Shown: piece after piece, positions 54,480 to 64,000 of the stretch
Position numbering within the stretch: position 1 is the stretch's first letter
Layout: every line of letters starts with the position of its first letter
Assembly: GCA_014607495.2 (NCBI GenBank)
Contig: CP053155.1
Span: 4,278,001 to 4,342,000, forward strand
DNA length: 64,000 nt
Source: Carposina sasakii
Taxonomy: Eukaryota > Arthropoda > Insecta > Lepidoptera > Carposinidae
Direction of reading: 5' to 3'
Notes under the pieces: model-generated
The model's input: only the letters and a program-made list of their open reading frames with translations
What the model was told of the DNA's origin: nothing
Database searches by the model: none
Translations under genes and position numbers: made by a program

Positions 54480-56165
54480 TCGCCGAACAGTTGTTCCATT
54501 ATTTGTCTCGTCGAGTAGGTTAATTGATGTGCAAATTTGAGGTAACTTCGGAAGCCTTGGGTCTTTATTAAACATGCCTCTGACTATTAATTAGCTATAT
54601 ACCTTAATTAAACTCTATCGGTGTTATTACAAAACAGCGCTTTTAAAGTTAACCACTGTTTAAAAATTACATTTGACCTAGGAGTAAGCTTTAATGATTT
54701 ATAGTCGCTAGTTAGGTCCCCCCGGGATTTTCTATGCTATGTTATGCATTTTTCTGGTCGCTTCTGTGGATCCTGGCTTCACAGGAGTTGCAGAGGCGGG
54801 AATGAGTGGTGGGCCAATCCCGGTAACCTACGAGTACACAGTATACAGTGTTAGTGATAGTGATATCGAAATGGAAGGGTCATCATGATTCAGATTTGTT
54901 TTTACAATGATACTTGTGGCCCACATAAACAGTAACATCGAATTCTAACAAAATTTACAGATTATTTTGATTATTTTGTTTACAAGGTTGATAGAAAGTT
55001 CATTTTTGATAGCTTATGTAGCCTAAAATTTTATTTTATACATTAGTAGGTTGGTTCCCGTTTGCATAACTATCAAAACCTACAGTCCGATTTAAATTTG
55101 GTACGGCTATTAGATAAAGGAAAAATTACCATAAATTTTTAGACATCACATAATATATTTTTTTAATAATTTTAAACTTACTACCCATTTCCTCATAAAC
55201 GGAATAAGATTACCTATATTGCTCTTCCCTCAAAAGAAACAGCAATATCTATTTTGAAACCGCAAGTAATGGTCTTTATCTTGATAGTGATAAAGGGAAA
55301 ATTGTTAAAAATTTGAATGAAAAAAAAAATTATAAGTCAACCCACAAAAACATTGTTGTCGCAAAATTTTATTTATACATTAGAGGTTGGTTCCCGTTTG
55401 CATAACTGATTTACGCTACTTCTTCTTCAGCCTATTGCATAGAAGCTTTCATAATGAATTTTCTGTCAACCGTAGGCTATATTTGAATAAACTTGATTTG
55501 CTTCGGAGAGTGATATTGATTGAAAATTTGAATCAACCCACAAAAACATTAACTAATATAATGAATTTTCCAGCAAATGATTTGCTTCGGAAATGCTCTC
55601 ACTCATAATATAAATGTAAATATAGCGCATTAAAGCATTGCAATTGCTATGTAAACTATGAGATAACTGTCAGTTATTTGTTACGGTAGACTTCATCATT
55701 TCACTTTCATTACTAACAGACTAACTTCATTCTTTGCATAACCTGAAAACCTACGTTTGCGTCAGTTTATATAAACTTTACTGCAGTATTAATAGAGATC
55801 AGTTTAAGAACTACTCAACAGATACGTGAAAGCTGAAAGTCTAGCGGAGTCGGCACAAAGAAATTAAAGCGTGTTCCAAATTGTTATCTCAAAAGTGCTA
55901 AAAAGTACTGTTATTTATTACCCTTTCGGAGATAATTGGTAAAGATTCTGGGTGGTCAATCAGGAAATCCTGTCATTTACACCCTGTATCACCTGTATAA
56001 TAATAAAATTCTTTTAGAGCTTCCTTTTATACCTTTGAATTCTTGTACTGACTCTTATTCTTTATTGTACACAAGAAAAGCAGTTGACATTGATAAATCT
56101 ACAAAGGCATGCTTATCCTACACAGAGATTTCCTACAGCAAACAGTTGGATATACATCCGTCATC
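54480..56165. other. AT-rich DNA, no supported gene
   Basis: The phrase AGGTTGGTTCCCGTTTGCAT AACT occurs twice (55049 and 55384) and AATCAACCCACAAAAACATT is repeated nearby, so a local duplication of roughly 330 bp is likely. A reversed LINE tail scrap (TTCTTTATTGTACAC) is at 56059. Confidence 0.45.
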
Positions 56166-56169
56166 ATAT

Positions 56170-56791
56170 TTAGGGGAAGATTGGGTAATGGGGGTCACTT
56201 AAACTGATTTGACTCCCATTGAGTACAAAAAAAAATGATTTGACTCCCATTGCACTAAGTTACGGGTGATTGGGATCACCTTGTGGGCAATGAGGATCAT
56301 ACAAAAATCTAACACAAATCGCGTCACGTCTGATACAGAGGTATCGTTTGATTCCTGGAGAATCTTCTTCTTTACTCTTTCGGTCCCCTTTTTCGGCACT
56401 TTCATCTTCTTTCCTTGGCCTTGCCACAAGTATTTTATGAAGAAAAAATAATAAACACAAAATATACATTAGAAAAACTCGGGATTAAGTAGGAAATCAT
56501 TACACCAAATGTACAAGTAAAGGCGTAAAAAAGTAACATACAAGTAAATCAATCACTATAAAAGTTACTGTTTATTTTGCGTCCGTGAAAATTTACATCG
56601 GCGAGCTGCAAAAACAAAATACACCTCTCATTCTCTATGCTGTCGCCATACCTACGCGGCACGCTCGCAGCGACAGCGAGGGGAACAGAGCAGGCAGGGA
56701 GGACCCTTAACGCGTTTCTATTAGTGTTACTTTTGGAGATGTGTGGGCGACTACTATTACCCGCTGACTCCCATTACCCGATCTTCCCCTA
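56170..56791. mobile_element. TIR element (TAGGGGAAGATTGGGTAATG)
   Basis: TAGGGGAAGATTGGGTAATG and the next bases are mirrored at the right by CATTACCCGATCTTCCCCTA (about 25 bp, one or two mismatches). Sub-repeats of TGATTTGACTCCCATTG lie inside the left end. About 620 bp. A GC-rich block (CGCGGCACGCTCGCAGCGAC) precedes the right end. No transposase. Confidence 0.6.
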
Positions 56792-57120
56792 CTTCTCGCC
56801 TCCGTGGTTCGGTTTCACTGTCGAGAAAACTAGCTAACATTGTAGTTTTTTTGCTAGAATTGAGATGTTCTTGAATGTAGTTAGTGTCTTAATTAAGGTG
56901 GTAATGATCATGATTTCTTTCAATGGCAACTTCGTATATGGGTGATCTAATTAACCTTGTTTTAGCTCTATGTATAGTACATAGGAAAACTGTGTTTGGT
57001 GCCTTGAAATTGTAAGATTCCTAGAAGAAGTGGTAAATTTTGGGTAGGGTGGTTTTTTTAATTTGCCGTCAAAATATTTATATGTGCTTTTGTACATGTA
57101 GTACATATACTTACATATAT

Positions 57121-57342
57121 GTCATCATCATCAGCCTATTGCAGTCCACTGCTAGACGTAGGTGTACCCCAGGGCACGCCACAAGACTGCCATGGGGGGT
57201 ATTGGCTCATAGTCACCACGCTGGGCAGGCGGGTTGGTGACCGCAGTTTGTATTTTGGACGGGAGGCGCTGCTGCCCACCTCCCGTACGATACTCACGGG
57301 CAGACATGGGGTGGTACGAATTCTACTCTGCCGGCATCACGC
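57121..57342 (-). mobile_element. RTE-like non-LTR retrotransposon 3' end
   Basis: Reversed copy: ATCATCATCAGCCTATTGCA, AACCGCAGTTTGTATTTTGG region and GGAGGCGCTGCTGCCCACCT. A short internal deletion removes the block found at 48485-48515. Its edge lies only about 35 bp before the candidate exon at 57379. Confidence 0.62.
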
Positions 57343-57378
57343 GGTACATATATGTATAATGTGATTATTTATTTTCAG

Positions 57379-57443
57379 GTAAGACGGTGGTTTTATAAAT
57401 ATGAACAAATCTCATGCTGGATGGAAGAGATTTTGCAAATGAT
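57379..57443 (+). CDS. Candidate 65-nt coding exon of an unidentified gene
   Basis: The acceptor TTATTTATTTTCAG precedes it and the donor GTAAGTT follows. Read in phase 0 it gives VRRWFYKYEQISCWMEEILQ plus M and two bases, with no stop and an aromatic/charged mix unlike surrounding DNA. Phase 0 fits the donor at 42394. The other two frames have stops. The exon is too short to prove, and the protein is not recognised. Confidence 0.35.
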
Positions 57444-57704
57444 GTAAGTTTATAGTTGTTAGAGGAGTATTAACCCAACCTAAGAATATTTTTGCTTGCA
57501 TGTTTCTGCCCTTCTACTAACATGGGTATATTTTATACAGGAAACTAATCAGCTGCATCTCTTTCCGTACATGCCGTAAGATTAGTATATAACTACATTT
57601 ATTGGATTGAAAGGCTTCAAAGTAGTGGACCTCCATGCGCACTTCTATAAGTGCATCAACTTGTCTAAAGATGTACACTTTTTTTTTAATACGACAACAC
57701 ACTA

Positions 57705-57900
57705 ACCTAGTCCCACATTAAGATCCCTAAGGTCTTGTGTCGTGGGTACTAAGCAACGGTATATAAATACATAGATAAGTATAGAAACATCCATGACTCG
57801 AAACAAACATCGATATTCATCATATCAATGTTTGCACCTACCGGGATTCGAACCCAGGACCTATGGCGTCGCAAGCAGGGTCACTACCTTGGCCGTCGAT
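57705..57900 (-). repeat. tRNA-derived SINE, family B, copy 3
   Basis: CCTAGTCCCACATTAAGATC, ACATCCATGACTCGAAACAA and CGGGATTCGAACCCAGGACC. The tRNA head is slightly truncated. Confidence 0.6.
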
Positions 57901-57909
57901 ATAGGTCGA

Positions 57910-58845
57910 CTTATGTCAATCCATGTAGACTTGAAACCAAACCTATCACAATAGCCATAACAAGATTAAACACCATTATCACAACGCTTAAGAAGATTTA
58001 TTAAAGACACAGTAGTAAACACAAAGCTTTTGATATTCCCTTCAGAGTTCCAAAGAAAAGGTCTAAAATTAACGCGTTACAACGTTGTTTAACAACAAAT
58101 CTTCAAAGAAAACTCTTTGTATTGTCAACATAGTATCGAAGTGGGTTCCGTAAACTATATATTTTTACAACTGACACACATACCAGTCATATGCGTCATA
58201 TGACTACTTATATGCAACGCGAGACCAGACGTAAACTGTAAAAATGTATAGAAAACGAGATTTTTGTCAAAGATTCTAGCGCCGCTACCTTAGATCTTTC
58301 TAAATATCTACGGAATAGCCGGAACAAATATAATGTCCATAGTTGATTGGACATTTGACATCGGTTTTAGCTTGGAACTTTTATACTAATGTGATTGTTA
58401 ACCCAAATGCGACCAGTTTTGGAATCTGGTTGCGGAAGGCTACTTCCTCGTATTTGGGTGCATCTTTATTGAACGACGGGTTATGTGGTAACTAAATTAA
58501 GACTGTTAGTATACAGTACCAAAAGATGGTGAAAATCAAGCAAGTGGCGCCGACTGTTCTGGCATATTTTAAGTTTGTAAATATTTGGTGTGATGCTTCT
58601 TCGGCGCCAGTTCTTATCAGAATTTAGAAGGCATTTTCATGGACGGGACAATAGTAATGCGATTTTAAATGGTGCTTTTAGATAAAAGTTCTTTGTTTTG
58701 TTAACATAAGAACGTAAAGTAAGTGGAACTAGAACAAGATATGTACGTGGTTTTCCGTAATTATAGAGTTGTAGGTATAATTTAGTTATTATTGAAAATT
58801 ATGAAATATGTACAGATGCAATGACAATCTTTATTAAATATCTAT
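57910..58845. other. Intergenic or intronic DNA, nothing identified
   Basis: No repeat ends or exon signals I can support. Confidence 0.5.
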
Positions 58846-58848
58846 CTA

Positions 58849-59066
58849 TCTACACATATAATAAAATTGTAACGGATCGATGTTTGTGCACGCTAATCTC
58901 AGAAACGGCTGGACCGATTTCAATGCAATTTTCAGAAATATATTGTGACAGGTCCCACTTAACATATAGGCTACTTTTTATGTCGGAAAAATGTTTTTAT
59001 CCTGTATAATTTCGACATTTTGTTTTTTCTGCAGTCCACGCGGACGGAGTCGCGGGCGTCCACTAG
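58849..59066 (+). mobile_element. Short non-autonomous Helitron, copy 4
   Basis: TCTACACATATAATAAAATT to GCGGGCGTCCACTAG. 218 bp, very close to copy 1 and copy 5. Confidence 0.7.
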
Positions 59067-59546
59067 TACTTAATATTTAACAAAGATTGTCATTGCAGTT
59101 CAAGTAATCTATTGTGAGTAATATGTCTTCATAGCAGTTTATTACTTCACGAAGTTTCATATGATGTCTAGTCAGAATGACTAATTTTTAGGAATTGGTT
59201 GTGACTCTCTTAATATCTAATTTAGTCATTTAACAAACGTGCATCACAAAATATTTTGCACAATTTAAACCAAAACTCCTATCTTTCAACAACCATTACC
59301 AGCTGTATCTAAAATGTTTCCTCGGTTTTCAAAATAAATAACAACAAACTCTCTGGAAAAGTTTCGAGATAAAGTCACTCGCAACTCGAACGATCGAGGT
59401 TGGTGATAAGACCATTAGTACCACAAAAATCACTGGAAGGAGAAGTACTATGGCAAATATAATAAGCAGAGTATATTTCCTTCTGTTTCTTATAAGTTTC
59501 TTTGTTATATTTCATCAAAGTGTATTATATTAATGTTAGTCTAGAG

Positions 59547-59742
59547 CAGGGATTCCCGAACTTTTATTCCTCATAGACCCCTTTCAAAAGTTATCTGGTT
59601 CTGGCGGACCCCCTGGACCCCCTACAGGCCCACATCACATACAAATTAAATGTGAACCCTCATTTTTTCACGCCAACGTAGACCCCCATCGAGTCTCCTG
59701 TGGACCCCTGGGGGTCCACCTGGACCACTTTGGGAACCACTG
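59547..59742. mobile_element. hAT-type MITE (CAGGGATTCCCGAACTTT), copy B
   Basis: Inverted ends CAGGGATTCCCGAACTTT and CACTTTGGGAACCACTG. GTCTAGAG is duplicated exactly at 59539-59546 and 59743-59750. Longer than copy A through an extra GGACCCCCTGGACCCCC stretch. Confidence 0.8.
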
Positions 59743-60029
59743 GTCTAGAGTTAGATAAATAATAAGATGCAAACCAAACAGAAAAAGAAGTTTGACAGTT
59801 CTTTGAAGTTCATCGTAATAATATGCAGAAAGTAAGTCGGATTTAATTTAAAATTAAATTAGTTATGTATTGAATACAGAATTTAATTAAGTTCTAAAGA
59901 AAGTTTATATACAATAAAAATTCTGATAATATGTACAAAGTATTGTTTTGCAGGGAATGTAAGAGTAAATTTTGCCTAATTTAAAAAAAGTTGTCAATAG
60001 AAATATTTTGCTTAAATTTTGTAGATACT

Positions 60030-60095
60030 GTGTGGTTCTATCAGCCCTTGGTGCTCTGCCTACCCCGTAAGGGATACAAGCGTGATTGGGATGTA
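60030..60095 (-). repeat. Fragment of the ACGCCTTTATCCCTTACGGG repeat
   Basis: GTGGTTCTATCAGCCCTTGG TGCTCTGCCTACCCCGTAAG GGATA is the reversed first part of the repeat at 9707. It is split here only by spacing, not by sequence. Confidence 0.5.
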
Positions 60096-60099
60096 TGTA

Positions 60100-60640
60100 T
60101 GTTGTAGATATTTAACTAAAGATGATTTTATAAAGATAACTTTTACTACAAAGATATACTTGCCAACAAACGACATCCGAAGCGTACACAAATCTAGGTT
60201 ATTCTCTGTTATCTCAGGCTATAGACTTACAGAACGACTTAATTGTCGTATCTTAGTTGCCTTTACCTGAATTACTTAATCTTGGGCTTTATTTGTGGAA
60301 GGTATTTTGGGGTTTATCAAGAATAATTTTGTTGCGAATACATTTGCTTAGTAGCTATGCATAGGTTAAAAATGATCTTAACATTCAGAAAACTAAGAAA
60401 TGATTTTTAAAGAGACGTTCAATACGATGGGTACTGGTTTAGTTCCTTCTAATATTTATAAGGTATATTTGGTTTATTGTCTAAAATTTTCCATAGTAAA
60501 CATGCGTGGGTAGTAGTACTCGTATTATTAGGTAGTACCTACTCATCATAAGTAGAATTACGTAACCTATGGAAATAACGACTTAACTGAACTTCACAAG
60601 GGCACATGTGCCAATGGTAATATAATTCTTTGTACTATCT
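60100..60640. other. AT-rich DNA, nothing identified
   Basis: No supported feature. Confidence 0.5.
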
Positions 60641-60648
60641 TCTATCTA

Positions 60649-60857
60649 TCTATAAAATTGTAACGTATCGATGTTTGCGCACGCTAATCTCAGAAACGGC
60701 AGGACCCATTTCGATGCAGTTTTCAGGAATATATTGTGACAGGTCCCACTTAATATATAGGCCACTTTTTATCCCGGGAAAATGTTTTTATCCCGGATAA
60801 TTTAGACATTTTGTTTTTTCTGCAGTCCACGCGGACGGAGTCGCGGGCGTCCACTAG
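60649..60857 (+). mobile_element. Short non-autonomous Helitron, copy 5
   Basis: TCTATAAAATTGTAACGTAT (a short deletion at the 5' end) to GCGGGCGTCCACTAG before T. 209 bp. Confidence 0.68.
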
Positions 60858-60869
60858 TAATATAATATA

Positions 60870-61775
60870 ACTTTGTAATATCACTAAAATTAGAACTGTA
60901 GGTAGGTAGAGACAATTTTTTAATTTATACAAAATGAAATTTGTAAAATAATTGAATAAATTAACATGCAGAAATGTGTTGCAAAGTTAATTCTATATAT
61001 GTCGTAGTAACTTAGTAGCTCGTTACTATTTCTACGGTTATCTGTCCCCCATTTTCATACTCATATAGGTACTAAGGTATTACGGGTATAACGGTATTAC
61101 TATATAGGTATTATGAGTAGGTAAAATATCACTAAGCATTCTGTATAAATATTTTCCTTTCATATGCTAAGCACAGTTATGGTGTGTATGGAGACTATTA
61201 CTCCGCGGTAACTGGTATATTTATTATATTATGTTTTCCAAGAATTTTACTGTATAACACACTAGATTTAATTATTAAAATTGATGTGTGTGTTCAAGGT
61301 AAGGCATGGCCTTGTCGGCTATAATAATCACTAAAGTTTAATAACCAAATATGGACAGAAGTAGGACGCCCCGCCTTTGCCCTGGTTTTCTAAAAGATTA
61401 TATGTGTGAAACTCAGATAATTTGAGGAAATAGATTAAAATTTACTTTGTACTTTATTGTAATATTAGTTGAATTTTTTTTAGTAGATCTATATTAACCT
61501 AATATTGATGAACTTGAATTAGACACAGAATAACTTTATTCCGAGGAAAAATAACATTTTGTACGAAGTATATTTTGGATCAAGATAAAAAATTGTAATG
61601 ACAAAAAACTATAAAAAACATCTATATAATACATGCCGATATTTGGAAGGCAAATAGTATTTTCCAATAGATACTCGTAGATAGCAAGACGTAACTAGAT
61701 AGGTCTCATTTTACATCAGCCAACGTAAACTTTACACCATATTTATTTGCCAAAGATCGTTATCACGCTTCCATT
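60870..61775. other. AT-rich DNA, nothing identified
   Basis: No repeat or coding signal that I can support before the candidate exon at 61780. Confidence 0.5.
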
Positions 61776-61779
61776 ATAG

Positions 61780-61895
61780 AAAATGGACGAAAAACAACAT
61801 TTCGTTCCAGCATCAGAATCAAATATACGCGACAACTCCAAGCAAATGAATATTCAAGTTAGGAAAGCCATTAAGGGCCACTGGGATACCATGGA
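61780..61895 (+). CDS. Candidate coding exon with start codon, unidentified gene
   Basis: After acceptor-like CTTCCATTATAG, the sequence AAAATGG gives a near-ideal insect start context at 61783. It reads MDEKQHFVPASESNIRDNSK, then QMNIQVRKAIKGHWDTM, up to donor GTAAGG at 61896. Charged, mixed, coding-like residues in 113 nt; the other frames contain stops. If entered by splicing with the preceding AAA, phase 0 is needed. That fits the 42394 donor but not the one at 57443, so 57379-57443 may be an alternative exon or further exons are missing. The protein is not recognised; the gene would continue beyond the window. Confidence 0.42.
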
Positions 61896-61940
61896 GTAAG
61901 GATAGGGAGGAGGTGGCTTAACTTACATACCAGTACAGAA

Positions 61941-62010
61941 CATAGGCCTCCCCCAAGAACGTCCAGTGCAATCGGTTGGAAACGGCCAGTATCCAATTAA
62001 AATTTCTTAA
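61941..62010. repeat. Scrap of the RTE / common repeat
   Basis: ACATAGGCCTCCCCCAAGAA CGTCC is the AGGCCTCCCCCA motif of the RTE 3' end, followed by CAATCGGTTGGAAACGGCC. Boundaries unclear. Confidence 0.35.
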
Positions 62011-62014
62011 AAGT

Positions 62015-63180
62015 AGGCTTTATTTACTCAACTATGCTTCTTGAAATTTCGCACACATAAAGGAGTACGGAGAAGGACATAGGCTATATTAGCAACAGCT
62101 AGTAATATACAGAGTACCTTTAAGAAGGGTATTACCTTATATTTTAAATTCCTTGATCGCACTTATTATGACGTGAAAAAATCTCCCCTTCGCTGTCTTC
62201 CCAGGTATGCTAAAGGGCAGTCGAATAACAAAGCCCACTGACATGAAAAGTCGAATAACGAAGCCCTGTGAAAACGCCTCGTGAACGGTCCTGAAACCGG
62301 CGACCTACGCCTTTATGGTGGTGCAACATTAAAATTTCATTTTGAAACTGACTCTCCTACAGCTCCTACTAGTTTATGATAATGAAGTTAAGAGCGGATC
62401 GTTTTCATGCAATATTTAGGTTGGGTTAAGTTTAGTTTGTTGTAGGTTTTTCCAAAAAGTTTTCTTATTAGAGGAGATGATAACATAAATATTTCGATAT
62501 ATGTATGTACGTAGTTGAAGCAAAAGCTAGTTTTTACTCACAAATTAAATCCTACTAAAATAATAAAAGTGAACAAGAATGTTGCTCGGTTTTTCGCGCA
62601 AAAACTATTGAATTTTGTACTTATAACGTTATGTAAAGCTAGAAGAAATGTACACCAAAGGAGATTGGGAAACCAATGTATGGGGTCTGGACCCACCCCT
62701 CAATAGTAACATATGATATACCATTGGATAGGGCTTTTTAAGCGGAACATTATTACTAAACTAAACTATAGTCAAATGTTAGTACTTTCGGAGATACGTC
62801 TTAAAATATAACATACTATTTATGGATATTTATAAGGTTTAATAGTAATAACACATGTATTTCACTTTAAAACAAGATTTATTATTCGTCCTACACATCA
62901 AGAACAATTACATAATTTAAAAAACCCGACGGCGCCACGAATGGTTGATGTCTCCCAACTCCTAGGTACCAAATCAAAAATATTATGAGAGCGCACCTTC
63001 CTACAGTTCGTCGTCCGGTCAAGCAAGTGCAATAATTTTGTGTTATCGCGTTTCTTCCAACTTGGTATCAATTAATATATAGCGATAATATGTTCTTGCT
63101 CTAACGTGGCGTGACTGTATCCTTCCGCGCAGCATCCACACGTTTTATGCGGTTATATTATATTCTTTGCAACATTCTAC
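62015..63180. other. AT-rich DNA, no supported gene
   Basis: The near-repeat AGTCGAATAACAAAGCCC / AAGTCGAATAACGAAGCCC at 62219-62265 is a small local duplication. The open frame at 62515-62706 has no recognisable features. Confidence 0.45.
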
Positions 63181-63184
63181 CTTT

Positions 63185-63315
63185 TTTTGTCAATATGCAA
63201 CTGGACGAGCAGATCGTTTACCTGATGGTAAGAGCCTCGTCTGCCGATGGACATTGTAGTGTCAAACAGTAATTAATCAATTACTGTATTACACTGCCCT
63301 GCGCCCGTCACACCG
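63185..63315 (+). repeat. Dispersed lepidopteran-type repeat
   Basis: GACGAGCAGATCGTTTACCT GATGGTAAGAGCCTCGTCTG CCGATGGACATTG follows the pattern of a repeat common in Lepidoptera (GACGAGCAGACG ... CCTGATGGTAAG), recalled from memory. Confidence 0.5.
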
Positions 63316-63614
63316 AGACGACAGTTATTAGGTGTCATACATTCAGTAATTTAACTAGCTTCAGTGCTCTTTCCGGACACACAGAAATATATCACATAAT
63401 ATGTACTTCTATTGACAGTGAAATACATATAATAATATAGGCACAGACCTACCCAGACAGCGTAGTGCAGGAACCTACCTCCTGGTACCACCTCGTTTCA
63501 GGGTTTCGTGTCAGGCTTTTACTTTTGTTACTAACCTCTAATAACGCATTTTGCTAAACACAGTGACGATGAGGTTCCATTTTCCACAAAACCAATCGAG
63601 ATGCAGTTCATCGT

Positions 63615-63822
63615 TTTCGTCGTCAGCCTATTGCAGTCCACTGCTGGACGTAGGCCTCCCCCTGAGTACCATGCCTAGTCCATCCCACTGTAGCGTCTTG
63701 AAGAAGTCCTCCATCGCGTTGGTGAAGAGTTTCGGGGATATGACATCACCCTGTCTCACACCTCGGAGTAGTTGAATCAGTCCCGTTTGGTGGGTTTGGA
63801 CTTGAACGGACATCGTTGCCAT
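63615..63822 (-). pseudogene. RTE-clade reverse transcriptase fragment fused to the element's 3' tip
   Basis: On the minus strand the frame reads LLRGVRQGDVISPKLFTNAM, then EDFFKTLQWDGLG. GVRQGD.ISPKLF is a hallmark motif of non-LTR reverse transcriptases, here of RTE type. About 15 codons later the frame enters RGRPTSSSGLQ and stops in the AGGCCTACGTCCAGCAGTGG ... AATAGGCTGACGACGA tip. The catalytic YADD region and the rest of the domain are absent, so an internal deletion has joined mid-RT to the 3' end. Dead copy. Confidence 0.75.
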
Positions 63823-64000
63823 TGGTAGATATTATAGTAGTCCCTTAAACAAAACTAAGGTCAACGACAAGAATAACAACAGTCAGTGTCCAAGAAATAG
63901 CCGGATCAAAAGAAAACTAATAGGTTCAATGGAAAATGGCGACTGGCGACTGAAAAACAACTGAACAAATGACAAAAGACTTTTTATTCACAAAGTTTTA

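Noticed and set aside
57443..61780. Direct splice of the 57379-57443 exon to the 61780 exon
   Set aside because: Phases do not match: the first ends two bases into a codon, the second needs a whole-codon entry, and no nearby AG restores the frame.
1..64000. CRISPR arrays, operons, rRNA, prophage or other microbial systems
   Set aside because: No regularly spaced direct repeats with unique spacers, no Shine-Dalgarno-led tandem genes and no rRNA motifs; the sequence is intron-bearing animal DNA.

Overview
This window is nuclear DNA of an insect, most likely a moth or butterfly (Lepidoptera). It is AT-rich and intron-rich. It is crowded with repeats typical of that order: RTE 3' ends ending in (ATG)n, a CR1/Zenon-like C-terminus, short non-autonomous Helitrons ending in CTAG, tRNA-derived SINEs and many palindromic MITEs. 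There is no sign of operons, CRISPR arrays or bacterial genes. The order is an inference from repeat types and gene structure; the species cannot be told from the sequence alone.

One gene can be rebuilt completely. It lies on the minus strand from 27791 (ATG) down to 2555 (stop), in seven coding exons with canonical GT-AG splice sites and consistent phases. It encodes a 588-residue type I membrane protein: signal peptide, YWTD/LDL-receptor class B repeats, three cysteine-rich EGF-like modules, one membrane segment and a short cytoplasmic tail. This is the architecture of the insect protein cueball. Its introns are 13.5, 0.3, 0.2, 1.3, 2.6 and 5.5 kb; the large ones are packed with repeats. 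Position 1-2554 is its 3' flank.

From 27.8 to about 42 kb no gene is certain. It holds SINEs, MITEs, LINE tails, a Helitron, a curious degenerate-motif inverted array (40.26-40.92 kb), and one coding-like patch at 35.65-35.93 kb on the minus strand. That patch has a signal-peptide-like start whose frame closes while an overlapping frame carries on for about 40 clean codons.

From about 42.05 kb on the plus strand there are hints of a second gene: a GC-richer 5'-UTR-like stretch ending in a clean GTAAGT donor (42394), a 65-nt exon-like segment with strong splice sites (57379-57443), and a coding-like exon with a good start context (61780-61895). They are too short to identify and their phases do not form one simple chain, so they are reported as candidates only.

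The rest is transposable-element sequence. Notable items are a perfect 272-bp inverted repeat with a 13-nt loop and an 11-bp flanking direct repeat (5126-5744); four hAT-type MITEs with 8-bp target duplications, three of them centred on CTAG; several insertions of one element inside another that give a relative order of events; and a composite palindrome built from nested inverted repeats (8355-9174). I found no convincing new biological system. The best novelty leads are the snap-back-like palindrome, the unidentified plus-strand exons, the broken secreted-peptide-like locus and the degenerate-motif array.
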